This document shows, in pieces, positions 8,756-27,652 of a DNA stretch of 64,000 bases. This DNA comes from Clostridiales bacterium. GTDB taxonomy: Bacteria; Bacillota; Clostridia; Lachnospirales; Lachnospiraceae. Where the stretch lies: assembly GCA_018366495.1 (NCBI GenBank), contig JAGZHZ010000004.1:66104-130103 (forward strand), in the 5' to 3' direction. The stretch's first letter is position 1, and each line of letters starts with the position of its first letter. The notes under the pieces were generated by a model, which saw only the letters and a list, made by a program, of their open reading frames with translations, searched no databases and had not been told where the DNA came from. The position numbers and the translations under genes are program-made.

Positions 8756-9068
8756 CTTTTTTTGAATAAAGAAAACAGTTGAGATCAGGTGGATTTGAGA
8801 GATTGGACTTCCGAATGGGGAACATGATATTCTTTTTGAGACGGTATCAGGCGTATAAGACATTAAGATTGTGCAAATATCACAAAATAAAATGTGAATC
8901 AACAAAAAAATGAGAGCATTTATCGGTAAAGCGCAAAAAAATAGATAGGTTTTTGAGCAATATTATGATATAATAAATACGAAAAGTCGAGATAAATGCA
9001 AATTTGTACAGAAATCCTATAGAGTTATAAAGAAATAGTGATCTATAGAGAGTCTTATGGGAGGAAAA
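8756..9068. other. Intergenic region upstream of the AraC-type regulator
   Basis: About 310 bases with no credible gene. A TATAAT at 8969-8974 is the best promoter -10 candidate for the downstream regulator, but no good -35 element is spaced from it. Ribosome site GGGAGGAAAA lies at 9059-9068. Confidence 0.5.
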
Positions 9069-10592
9069 ATGATTTCAGTTTTACTTGGCGTGAAAACAAA
9101 AAAGATGACAGAAGAATGTCAAAAAACAGATTTTTTAAAAAGTGCTTCGGTAGAAATAGTTAAGACAGCAGATGAAGGAAAAGCAGCATGGGAGCTTTTT
9201 TTAAAATATCGACCGGAACTGGTTGTTTTAGAGACAGATCTATCGGGCTTGGATGGGTTTACGTTAGCGAAAAAAATACGAAAGGAGGAACCTAAAACAG
9301 CGCTGATTTTTCTGGGACAAAAATCTTATGAAGAGGCTAAGGAAGCATTGGATTTACATGCAGAGGGATATTACATAAAAGAGGAACTTTCGTTGGGGGA
9401 ATGGAAGGGAATCTTACAAAATACTGCAAAGAAATTGGATCGTCAGAAGTTTTTGGAACAGTGTATGCTTCAATGCCAGCTCAGCAATTATTTCCTTGGA
9501 AAGTATGGGTTGGATCAGGAAATTCTGGAGGAAATGTTTCCGAAAAGAATGGATTTTATGGTTTTGGAAGAAGATCATATACCATTGGAGTTTGACGATA
9601 TCATGCCGGTTCATGAACAAGTATCTAATCCGACAAAAGTAATGGAAATTATACGGCAGGATCCAGATATTTCATATCTGGTTTATCTGGCACCGTATCG
9701 ATATCTCTGCTTTTACGAAGGTAATGTGGATTCTAATCAGAAAGCGTATGAGATAAAAGAAAATCTGCATGAAGGACTGGGAAAGAGCTTCTCATCATTT
9801 TTATTATGCCGAATGGCAAAAATGGAGACGTGTTACGAGAATTATCAGAAGATGGAATGGCTTTTTGAACAGAGATATTTTGAGGGAGAAGGCGTAGTGA
9901 TGGATTCTCTGTTTTATGAAAAGCCAAAGAATGAAAATAAGGAGATTTCTTTGGAGAATTTCAGAACATCTTTGGAGAGAGAATGTCTGGATACGTGTCT
10001 GAAAGAGTTATCTGATCTGTTTCTGCCGGTATTAAAAAATTCAGATTTTAAGAATTTTATAGCACTAGTGAGAGAGATCATGATGATCTTTTCAAAATAT
10101 GATAATAAAGTGCTGAATATTCAGGACAAAGAAGTGTTTACACTGCACGACGGGGACAGTCAGGAATTTTTGACAGTCAAGGAAACGATCAGATGGATGA
10201 GAAATAAGTGCAGAGAACTTCTGTCTTGCAAGAAGAAAGAAATGGGATGTTCACAGTATATCAGCCGAGCAGTACAGCAGATTATTGTGGAATATAAAAA
10301 ACCGGATCTGAGTGTGGAGGATATCGCTCAGTCGATCGGAATCAGAGTAAATAGAATGAATGAAATGTTCAAAGAAGAACTTGGAGAAACAGCAGGATAT
10401 TTCCTGACGAAAGTAAGAATGGAAAAAGCGCGGCAGCTTTTGGAGGATGGAGTGCGTGTGGGAGAAGTGAGCAATCAGATTGGCTATTATTCTCCATCTT
10501 ATTTCTCAAAAGTATTTAAAAAGACGTATTCTTTATCACCGAAGGAATACCAAAAACAAATAGAAGAAGAAAAGTTTTCAACAAAAAATTGA
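9069..10592 (+). CDS. AraC-family regulator with degenerate response-regulator receiver (YesN-like)
   Basis: A 507-residue regulator. I prefer ATG 9069 because GGAGG directly precedes it; an in-frame ATG at 9057 overlaps that site. Residues 1-115 have the receiver layout, but the N-terminal acidic pair is absent (ISVLLGVKTKK) and the phosphoacceptor position is Glu55 (VVLETDLSGLDGF) instead of Asp, although the late Lys is kept (GYYIKEE). A middle region of about 270 residues is unassigned. The C-terminal ~100 residues hold two helix-turn-helix motifs of the AraC type (SVEDIAQSIGIRVNRMNEMF and VGEVSNQIGYYSPSYFSKVFK). It lies just upstream of the two tandem GH2 genes on the same strand and is probably their regulator. 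No histidine kinase is adjacent. Confidence 0.88.
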   Translation: MISVLLGVKTKKMTEECQKTDFLKSASVEIVKTADEGKAAWELFLKYRPELVVLETDLSGLDGFTLAKKIRKEEPKTALIFLGQKSYEEAKEALDLHAEGYYIKEELSLGEWKGILQNTAKKLDRQKFLEQCMLQCQLSNYFLGKYGLDQEILEEMFPKRMDFMVLEEDHIPLEFDDIMPVHEQVSNPTKVMEIIRQDPDISYLVYLAPYRYLCFYEGNVDSNQKAYEIKENLHEGLGKSFSSFLLCRMAKMETCYENYQKMEWLFEQRYFEGEGVVMDSLFYEKPKNENKEISLENFRTSLERECLDTCLKELSDLFLPVLKNSDFKNFIALVREIMMIFSKYDNKVLNIQDKEVFTLHDGDSQEFLTVKETIRWMRNKCRELLSCKKKEMGCSQYISRAVQQIIVEYKKPDLSVEDIAQSIGIRVNRMNEMFKEELGETAGYFLTKVRMEKARQLLEDGVRVGEVSNQIGYYSPSYFSKVFKKTYSLSPKEYQKQIEEEKFSTKN

Positions 10593-10619
10593 AAAACATA
10601 TTTTGAACGTATATAAAAA

Positions 10620-10661
10620 AGATACTGGAAATTCAGTCATGGATTTCCAGTATCTTTTTTT
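10620..10661 (+). terminator. Terminator of the AraC-type regulator gene
   Basis: GATACTGGAAAT (from 10621) pairs with ATTTCCAGTATC (10643-10654) and is followed by T8 with an interruption. It separates the regulator from the GH2 genes transcriptionally. Confidence 0.85.
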
Positions 10662-10796
10662 GATGTAGGAAAATACAGGGAATAATTCTAAAAAAATATG
10701 AAAAAATAGAATAAAAATGAAAAAATACAAGAAAATTTGAAAGAATTATAAGAAATAAAAAATAATAATAATGAAAAAGCGGAAATTATTGATTAA

Positions 10797-20391
<9,595 letters not shown>

Positions 20392-20460
20392 GAAACAGCA
20401 AAAGTACAGCAAAAGGCTGCTGTTCAGAACAGACAGATAGAATAAGAGACAAATAAGAGG

Positions 20461-20505
20461 GATTCCCGGCAAAATCGAAAAAGATTTTGCCGGGAATCTT
20501 TTTTG
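20461..20505 (+). terminator. Terminator after GH2 copy 2
   Basis: A perfect 16-bp stem (GATTCCCGGCAAAATC at 20461-20476, complement 20483-20498), 6-base loop, then T6. Among the strongest in the window. Confidence 0.93.
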
Positions 20506-20640
20506 CGTTGAAATGTGTAAAAAGATGAGAAAGATGATACGGGTTTTCCTATCTGTTTTAAAATAAAAATGATATAATATGCGATAAGTGTGAAAAAAGA
20601 GAGATTTTTTTAATAAACAGACAAGAGGAGAAATTTGAGA

Positions 20641-23600
20641 ATGGAATATATGTTTGATTCCGACTTTTACCAGAAAGTTTTAAATCAGACTCATATAAAT
20701 ATTTATATCACAGATATAGAGACAGATGAGATCGTATACACGAACGATTATATGAAGAAAACATTTCAACTGGATGATAAAAAAGAAAAGATATGCTGGA
20801 AGGTGCTTCAGAAAGGCAAGACAAAGAGATGCGAATTCTGTAAGATTGATCAGCTGGTAAAATCCAGGGATAAAAAAATTTATGTGTGGGAACAGAAAAA
20901 TGCAGTCACGGGAAGAACGTATATCAATTATGACAGTGTAGAAAGTTGGAACGGGCGTATTTACCATATCCAAAATTCGATTGATATCACAGATAAAATC
21001 CAGCTCTCAAAGGAGGTCTCTATTGATGAGCTGACAGGCGTATGGAGCAGAAATGCAGGGAAAAGACGTCTGGATGAAATTTTAAGACAGATGGGAAAGG
21101 ACGATAAATTTACTGTTGCATTATATGATATCAATGGCTTGAAATGGGTCAATGATACATATGGTCATCTGGAAGGAGATCGTCTTTTGCAGTTTGTAGC
21201 CCAGAATATAAAAAAAGAACTGGAAAAAGGTGACTTTATCTTCCGATTGAGCGGGGATGAATTCATTGTTGTGTTTGTGGGCAAAACAGTGGCGCAGGCA
21301 GACAGCTGGATGAAAAAAATGCTCGATCTTCTGGAGGAGAGGAGTATTGCAAATGGGATAAGCTACGGAGTGGCTTTCAGCTATGGCTTTGCGAGCATCT
21401 ATGCAGGAGGCAACTTGAGCGTCTCTGATGTACTCTCGATTGCAGACACGCAGATGTATATACAAAAGAGAAACTACCATATTATGAAAGGGAAAAAGCG
21501 TTTCCTAGAACAAAAGACGAGAATGATCAGCATCCCTCCTTTTCAGTACAATAAAGATTATTTATTCGAGGCATTGTCAGAGAGCATTGACGGCTATATG
21601 TTTGTGGGAAATTTAAAGACAGGGGAATTTATGTACTCCTATAAAATGGTAGTTGATTTTGGACTCCCGGGGCAGGTCGTGCCGAATGCTGCTGCATTCT
21701 GGGGAGAAAGAATCCATCCTGATGATGAGATGATGTTCACTAGAAGCAATCAGGAAATTGCCGACGGAAGAGCAGAACGCCATACAATTGCGTACAGAGC
21801 AAAAAACGCAGACGGGGTCTGGGTATATCTTTTGTGCAAGGGAAAAATGATCCGCAATGAATGGGGAGAGCCCGATTTATTTGCCGGGGTGATTCAAAAT
21901 CTGAACAGAGAAAATAAATTAGAAGAAAGAGGCGCCAGCCTGACACTTTCAAAGAAAAGCGATCTGGAATTGTTTATCAATTCCATGATTTATACGGAGT
22001 ATTATTCGGGAAAGAGAAAGGTGATAGAAAAGAAAGAGAAAGCCGCACAGTCAGATCGGAATAAAGCGTTTTACTTTGCGGAGGAGATGGAAGAAGAGAA
22101 AAAGGTTGACATAAAAGAAAAGCTTTTAGATTTCTTAAACCAAAATATTCCAGGCGGGATTCTGGCTGTGTATGATGAGCCTGGTTTTCCTCTGTTTTGT
22201 CTGGATCATGCCATTCTGGAACATACACAATATAATACATTTGAAGAATTTTATGAAACGACAGGCGGAAACTTCGGCAGCCTGATTTACCCTGATGATC
22301 AGAAAATGGTAGCAGAAGAGATTGCAGGACAACTGCAGACAAAAGAAATCTATGAAATACGATATCGGATTTTGTGCAATGGGGGAAGTGTGATTTGGGT
22401 TTATGAGAAAGGAAAATATATTACAGCCGATGACGGGCGCAGAATGATTTTATCCTTTTTTGTAGAGATTTCACATGAAGTTCAGGATGAACAGGAACTG
22501 CGATTTATCAAAAAAAACAGCATGGATGGTATTTTTAAAGCTTCCATCACAGAGAGTTTTCCTCTGATATATGCGAATGAAGAATATTATAAAATTCATG
22601 GCTATACAAAAGAGCAGATGGCAGATGAGAGAAATAATCTTGTGATGATGCTGGTGCATGAGCCTGATAGAAAAGACCTCGAGAAACAGATCGAGGAGTG
22701 GATTCAGCATAAGGAACATGAGATTATGCTGGAATATAGAATAAAAAAAAGGGATGGCATGATTGCGTGGGTTCATGTGGATGCAGAGATAACAGCTCTT
22801 CCAGATGGGTCGTTTGCGATGATTGGAATGGTGACAGACATTACAAAACGAAGAGAGTTAGAGGAATGTCTGCGCCGCACGGAACAGCTCTTTTCGATTG
22901 CAAAAAAGCATACACGGCTGAATCTGTGGGAATTTGATGTGAAAAACAGCAGAGTCATTCAGACGAATGACTCACAGGAAATTCACGGATATGGAAAGGT
23001 CGTAGAAAATGTTCCGGAAAGTCTGATAGAAGGGGGATATGTGCATCTTGACAGTATCTCCGCCGTGAGAAGAATGTATAAAAGAGTTCGGGAAGGAGAA
23101 AAAGAGGTAAGCGCAGTAGTGCGGGTCAGGGTAAACGGTTCTAAGGATAAATACTGGTGGGAAAAGATTACTTATACATCCACTCAAAGTGAGAACGGCA
23201 GGACAATCTGGGCAATCGGAGCTTCCGAGGATGTGACAGCGCAGAAAGAAGCAGAGATCGGTGCATTCAAAGAAGAAATGATGAGAGAAATGCTGGAGGA
23301 GGATCTGCTCTTTAGTTTTCGGATAAATATCAGAAGAAACTATCTGGAAGAAGCATGGGAGTGCAGCAAGCAGAAAATGAAGGAAGAACTTCACGATCTT
23401 GGATATCACGAAATTTTCAAAAAAATAAAAGAGACGATTGCGAATGAAGACGACTGCAAACGATTCCAGGCGTATTATACATTAGACAAAATCTATGAGT
23501 ATGCACAGACGATGTATCCGATTCCTGATTTTGAATTTCGCCAGAAACAAAAAGACGGAATGATCCTGTGGGTGATGCTGAATATGAGAATTATGAGATC

Positions 23601-26259
23601 GCCGAACGGGGAAGAACCGATTTTGTTTGGATATGCCCGCAATATAGATCTTCAGAAAAAAAGAGAGCTTGCCCTCCGAAAAAAAGTGGAGATTGACGAG
23701 GTGAGCGGATTCTACAGTCATGCGACAGCGAAGCTTCTGGTTCAAAATATATTGAAAAATGAGAAAGAAAATAAAGGGATCAGCGCTCTTATGCTGTTGG
23801 ATGTGGACAACTTTAATAAAGTAAACCGCACGGGAGGCTATCTGGCGGGAAATACGATTTTAAGGCAGATGAGCCAGGAGATCAGAAGCAGAATACCGGC
23901 ATCATGCATATCAGCGCGCCACAATGGAGACGTTTTCTCTGTCTTTTTCTATAACATGAAATCAGACCAGGAGATCTATCGCCTGGCTATGGAAATCAGA
24001 TCTGCTCTGTGCCGTCGATATACCGTAAAGCAGTATGAGATTAATCTGACGGTATCTGCCGGGATGGTTTACCATTTCGCAGATGATATGACGTATGACC
24101 AGATGTATCAGTGCGCGCTCCATTCACTCGACACCGCAAAACGGAATGGAAAAAATATGATGCTTTTTTACAGAGAAATCGAAAATCTGGACTCTGGAAT
24201 AGAGATTGAATTTATGGTGGAGATGAAAGAATATAACATTATCTACATGAATGTGACAGGACAGATTGCTTTAGGCATGAAGGGAACAATGAGGACGGAC
24301 TTAAAGTGTTATGAGCTGCTCTATAATCGAAAAAAGCCGTGTCCATTCTGCAATGCGAGAGTTCATTTTGAAAAAGCATGCGCGTGGGAATGTTTTATTC
24401 CACGATTCAATAAATTGATGTATGTGCAGGAGAGACTTGCCCTGAAAGAGGGAGAGATCGTGAGAGAAATCCGTCTGCGTGAAAGGCTATTTGAAGAGAG
24501 CCGTGAAAGTCTGGATACAAATCTGTATACATTTATGGAAGAGTGTTACAATAACATCGAAAAAGGAGGAGACTTACAGTCTGTTCTTCGATCGTGCATT
24601 GCTTACGTTGGGAAATTTTATCATGCCCAGCGCGTTCTCTTTTTCACAAAAGGAGAAGAGGAGGATGAGCTGGAAGAGATGATGATCTGGGGAATGGACA
24701 GCTTTTGCACGGTGGATAGTCAGGAGAAAAAGCGAGAAAATGGATGGCTGGAAAAAGTGTTGGAACTGGCGCTGCCAGAAAACAGTATTTTAATTGATAC
24801 GGAGGAAAGCCTGGGGTATTTGCAGATTCAGAATTATTACGGGAAGGGAAACGTTCCAGGCGTTGTCCTTTTGATAAAGATTCTGAAACAGGAAAGACTG
24901 ACGGGCTGTCTTGTGCTTGAGAATGTATGCTGTAATAAAAATACGACGAAAACGCTGGAAGCAGTTGCAGCAATTATCCGCCACATACAAAGTGTCTTTG
25001 AACTGAAGAAAAATTATGAAAATGCTGTCTGTCGTGACCAGAAGACAGGACTTTTCAATTATAATTATTTCAGACAGAAGAAAGAGAACATAGATGCAGA
25101 TGTGTGTTCCGCTCTGGGAATGGTCGGCGTTCACATTGTAGATCTGAAGAGATACAATCAAAAATACGGAGTTCGGCGCGGAGATGAACTTGTGATTTTT
25201 GCGGCGGAACAGATGGCAAAAATTTTTGGAAAGAATTCATGTTATCGGATCAGCGGAGCATCTTTTTTAGGAATATGTCCTGATATGACATATGAAAATT
25301 TCCTGCATCGCTGTGAACGTCTGGAGAAAGAGATCAAGAGGCTGTATCCGAAATGGATTGTCATCCAGAAAGTATGGGAACAGCACACGATATCTGTAGA
25401 GCGGCTGCAGCGGCAAATAGAGGAAAAGATGATGGTTGCTGTCAACAAGAAGCGAAATCAGGATTACAGCAGTAATGATAAGACGATGCTGGAGCTTGCA
25501 AAAGGGCTGAAAGATTCGATTGGAAATGGAAGGTTCTGTACGTTTCTGCAGCCGAAAGCCACAGCAGGAACAAATGAGATCTGCGGTGCGGAAGCGCTGG
25601 TTCGATACGAGCATAAAGAAAAAGGAATCATATCTCCAGGACATTTTCTGCCTGGAATTGAAAGAGCCGGGCTGATCCGGCATGTAGATCTGTTTGTGCT
25701 GGAAGATGTGTGCCGGATGATCAGGAAGTGGATGGATGCGGGATGGAAACCATTTCCGATTTCATTGAATTTTTCCAGAACGACGATCTTGGAACCGGGG
25801 ATTTTAGCGGAGACAAACTGCATCACAGAACGTTTCGATATTCCAAAAGAATTGATTGAAATCGAAGTGACGGAGACGATCAGTTCCATTGACAATGCCA
25901 GTCTGCAGGATATTGTAAATCAGTTTATCACAGAAGGATATAAGATTGCATTGGACGATTTTGGAACAGAGTACAGTAATATCTATGTTTTGTATTCTTT
26001 AAATCTGACTTCATTAAAATTAGACAGACGGATTGTGAGCGATATTTATCATGACAGCAAAGCCAGAATGGTTGTGGAAAATATCATTGATCTTTGTAAA
26101 AAACTGGATATCATCTGTGTCGCAGAAGGAGTAGAGACAGAAGAACAGCTGGATGTACTTAAAAGCATGAACTGTGATACCATTCAGGGATATTATTTAA
26201 ATAAACCATTGCCGGAACGTGATTTTGAGGCGCATTATATCAAATGTACGATCCTTTGA
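20641..26259 (+). CDS. Giant PAS/GGDEF/GAF/EAL cyclic-di-GMP turnover protein
   Basis: A 1872-residue signalling protein. ATG 20641 is chosen over TTG 20635 because GAGGAG lies 10 bases upstream. Order: an N-terminal PAS-like domain with Cys-rich CEFCKI (about 1-115); GGDEF 1 (about 120-285) with an intact SGDEF at 204-208; several PAS domains (about 300-1010: YMFVGNLKTGEF, GIFKASITESFPLIYANEEYYK and others); GGDEF 2 with NGDVF at 1095-1099, degenerate; another PAS-like part with CPFCNARVHF; a GAF-like region (about 1300-1450); GGDEF 3 with SGASF at 1538-1542, degenerate; and EAL with EAL 1651-1653, VTETIS, DDFGTE 1772-1777, KLDRR and AEGVETEEQ. GGDEF 1 and EAL look catalytically competent, so it may both make and degrade c-di-GMP. 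No membrane segment is evident; it is probably cytoplasmic. The DDFGTEYSN loop has Glu where Gly is usual. Confidence 0.93.
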   Translation: MEYMFDSDFYQKVLNQTHINIYITDIETDEIVYTNDYMKKTFQLDDKKEKICWKVLQKGKTKRCEFCKIDQLVKSRDKKIYVWEQKNAVTGRTYINYDSVESWNGRIYHIQNSIDITDKIQLSKEVSIDELTGVWSRNAGKRRLDEILRQMGKDDKFTVALYDINGLKWVNDTYGHLEGDRLLQFVAQNIKKELEKGDFIFRLSGDEFIVVFVGKTVAQADSWMKKMLDLLEERSIANGISYGVAFSYGFASIYAGGNLSVSDVLSIADTQMYIQKRNYHIMKGKKRFLEQKTRMISIPPFQYNKDYLFEALSESIDGYMFVGNLKTGEFMYSYKMVVDFGLPGQVVPNAAAFWGERIHPDDEMMFTRSNQEIADGRAERHTIAYRAKNADGVWVYLLCKGKMIRNEWGEPDLFAGVIQNLNRENKLEERGASLTLSKKSDLELFINSMIYTEYYSGKRKVIEKKEKAAQSDRNKAFYFAEEMEEEKKVDIKEKLLDFLNQNIPGGILAVYDEPGFPLFCLDHAILEHTQYNTFEEFYETTGGNFGSLIYPDDQKMVAEEIAGQLQTKEIYEIRYRILCNGGSVIWVYEKGKYITADDGRRMILSFFVEISHEVQDEQELRFIKKNSMDGIFKASITESFPLIYANEEYYKIHGYTKEQMADERNNLVMMLVHEPDRKDLEKQIEEWIQHKEHEIMLEYRIKKRDGMIAWVHVDAEITALPDGSFAMIGMVTDITKRRELEECLRRTEQLFSIAKKHTRLNLWEFDVKNSRVIQTNDSQEIHGYGKVVENVPESLIEGGYVHLDSISAVRRMYKRVREGEKEVSAVVRVRVNGSKDKYWWEKITYTSTQSENGRTIWAIGASEDVTAQKEAEIGAFKEEMMREMLEEDLLFSFRINIRRNYLEEAWECSKQKMKEELHDLGYHEIFKKIKETIANEDDCKRFQAYYTLDKIYEYAQTMYPIPDFEFRQKQKDGMILWVMLNMRIMRSPNGEEPILFGYARNIDLQKKRELALRKKVEIDEVSGFYSHATAKLLVQNILKNEKENKGISALMLLDVDNFNKVNRTGGYLAGNTILRQMSQEIRSRIPASCISARHNGDVFSVFFYNMKSDQEIYRLAMEIRSALCRRYTVKQYEINLTVSAGMVYHFADDMTYDQMYQCALHSLDTAKRNGKNMMLFYREIENLDSGIEIEFMVEMKEYNIIYMNVTGQIALGMKGTMRTDLKCYELLYNRKKPCPFCNARVHFEKACAWECFIPRFNKLMYVQERLALKEGEIVREIRLRERLFEESRESLDTNLYTFMEECYNNIEKGGDLQSVLRSCIAYVGKFYHAQRVLFFTKGEEEDELEEMMIWGMDSFCTVDSQEKKRENGWLEKVLELALPENSILIDTEESLGYLQIQNYYGKGNVPGVVLLIKILKQERLTGCLVLENVCCNKNTTKTLEAVAAIIRHIQSVFELKKNYENAVCRDQKTGLFNYNYFRQKKENIDADVCSALGMVGVHIVDLKRYNQKYGVRRGDELVIFAAEQMAKIFGKNSCYRISGASFLGICPDMTYENFLHRCERLEKEIKRLYPKWIVIQKVWEQHTISVERLQRQIEEKMMVAVNKKRNQDYSSNDKTMLELAKGLKDSIGNGRFCTFLQPKATAGTNEICGAEALVRYEHKEKGIISPGHFLPGIERAGLIRHVDLFVLEDVCRMIRKWMDAGWKPFPISLNFSRTTILEPGILAETNCITERFDIPKELIEIEVTETISSIDNASLQDIVNQFITEGYKIALDDFGTEYSNIYVLYSLNLTSLKLDRRIVSDIYHDSKARMVVENIIDLCKKLDIICVAEGVETEEQLDVLKSMNCDTIQGYYLNKPLPERDFEAHYIKCTIL

Positions 26260-26288
26260 TTGACAAATAAAACGGAAAAAGATAGAAT
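26260..26288 (+). promoter_or_regulatory. Promoter of the cobalamin-riboswitch transcript
   Basis: TTGACA (26260-26265), 17 bases, TAGAAT (26283-26288). The -35 element starts directly after the stop codon (26257-26259) of the GGDEF/EAL gene. Confidence 0.8.
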
Positions 26289-26304
26289 AAATATAGAATT
26301 TAAA

Positions 26305-26480
26305 TTTTGCGATAAAATGGGAAACAGGTGCAAATCCTGTGCGGTGCCGCCGCTGTAAATGGAGAATACTTTTCAAAAACCACTGGCGAAAGCTGGGAAG
26401 GGGAAAAGTGTGGTGATCCATGAGCCAGAAGACCGGATTGTGAAATGGGAAATGCGATTGATGCGGGTCACGTCAATACA
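26305..26480 (+). ncRNA. Cobalamin (B12) riboswitch
   Basis: Conserved aptamer elements appear in order: GGTGCAAATCC (26328-26338), the GCGG..CCGCCGCTGT segment, CCACTGGCGAAAGCTGGGAAGG (B12 box region, 26380-26402) and GAGCCAGAAGACCGG (from 26422). It precedes a BtuF-BtuC-BtuD-like operon, so B12 should switch uptake off. The terminator at 26529-26576 is the probable expression platform. Confidence 0.93.
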
Positions 26481-26528
26481 TTTGCAGGCTTGCTGTAGAT
26501 AAGACTATGGGAGGCTTTTTCCGTATAC

Positions 26529-26576
26529 AACAGGAAATGGCAAAACTTTAAATTCGCTGTTTCCTGTTCTTTTTTT
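26529..26576 (+). terminator. Terminator forming the riboswitch expression platform
   Basis: AACAGGAAATGGC (26529-26541) pairs with GCTGTTTCCTGTT (26556-26568, two G-U pairs), followed by CTTTTTTT. It lies 79 bases before the btuF start. Cobalamin binding would be expected to favour it. Confidence 0.85.
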
Positions 26577-26654
26577 GAATATATGGATCGTGAAATAACT
26601 ATATTCGCAAAAAAGCAGGAAAAGGGCAGACAGGTAAATTGAAAGGAGAGAAAA

Positions 26655-27638
26655 ATGATGAAAAAACACATCAAAACATGTCTTGCACTGATTGCAGCAG
26701 GCAGTATGCTTCTTGCTGCAAACGTATCTGCACAGGAGGGGTCTCAGGGAGATTTGACATTTCCATTTACAATCGTCACAAAGAATGAGGAAGAAGTGAC
26801 ATTCGATCATGTACCTGAGAGAGTGCTGAGTACGAACCCAAATACGGGAGAACAGCTGATGGCTCTGGGACTTGGAGATAAAATTATTGCAACGTGCTAC
26901 AATAATGCCCAGGTTTCTGAGGAATACAGAGCAGAGTATGAGTCAAAGCCTGTGATTGCTGAGAAATATCCAAGCCTTGAAGTCGTTTTGGACCTGAATC
27001 CGGATTTTATTTATGGAAGAAGTTCTGCTTTTGGGGATTCCGACAGTAACATTGCTACCCACACGGAGCTTCAGAATTATGGCATTATGTCCCTTTCTTC
27101 AATAGAGGGATATAAACTGGGATGTGATCTGGAAGATGTATATCAGGATTTTTACAATCTTGGACAGATTTTTCAGGTACAGGACCGCGCCGAAGAGATT
27201 GTGAGCGGAATGAAAGAGAAAGTGGCGGCGGTAGAAGAGAAAGTAAAGGTTCACTATGATGATCCGATTCGTGTCTTTAATTTTGACATGGAGATGGACG
27301 GAGGGGCATATACACCTGGAAATAATTTCACATCAAAATTAATCCGCCATGCAGGAGGCGTCAACATCTTTGAAGATCTGGAAAAGACATGGAACACGGT
27401 AAGCTGGGAAGAAGTTGTTGCAAGAGATCCGGAAATTATTATCATTAATGATTACGGCGATACAACAGCGGATGAAAAAGTAGAATTTTTGAAAAACAAT
27501 GAGGCGCTGGCAGACGTGACAGCAATCAAAGAAGACCGCTTTATCATCATCACACTGCCGGAGGTGTTCGCAAGCACACGCGTGGCTGACACAGTTGAGA
27601 AATTTGCAGAGGGATTCTATCCAGAATTATTTGAATAG
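26655..27638 (+). CDS. btuF: ABC transporter substrate-binding protein, probably cobalamin (BtuF-like)
   Basis: A 327-residue periplasmic-binding-like protein of the BtuF/FepB class III fold: RVLSTNPNTGEQLMALGLGDKIIAT, a central helix, and REPEAT-free second lobe with VVARDPEIIIINDYG. The signal peptide ends near NVSAQ (about residue 27); there is no lipobox cysteine, although most Gram-positive binding proteins are lipoproteins. The B12 riboswitch upstream points to cobalamin or cobinamide; on protein sequence alone a ferric siderophore or haem would be equally possible. The permease gene starts 14 bases downstream. Ribosome site GAAAGGAGAG. Confidence 0.87.
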   Translation: MMKKHIKTCLALIAAGSMLLAANVSAQEGSQGDLTFPFTIVTKNEEEVTFDHVPERVLSTNPNTGEQLMALGLGDKIIATCYNNAQVSEEYRAEYESKPVIAEKYPSLEVVLDLNPDFIYGRSSAFGDSDSNIATHTELQNYGIMSLSSIEGYKLGCDLEDVYQDFYNLGQIFQVQDRAEEIVSGMKEKVAAVEEKVKVHYDDPIRVFNFDMEMDGGAYTPGNNFTSKLIRHAGGVNIFEDLEKTWNTVSWEEVVARDPEIIIINDYGDTTADEKVEFLKNNEALADVTAIKEDRFIIITLPEVFASTRVADTVEKFAEGFYPELFE

Positions 27639-27652
27639 AAATTTGAATAAAA

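Noticed and set aside
8622..8760. tRNA-Pro as an integration site of a mobile element
   Set aside because: No integrase, no repeated tRNA 3' end and no composition change downstream.
8633..8905. Minus-strand open frame across the tRNA-Pro gene
   Set aside because: It reads through the tRNA and its terminator; typical spurious frame found at tRNA loci.
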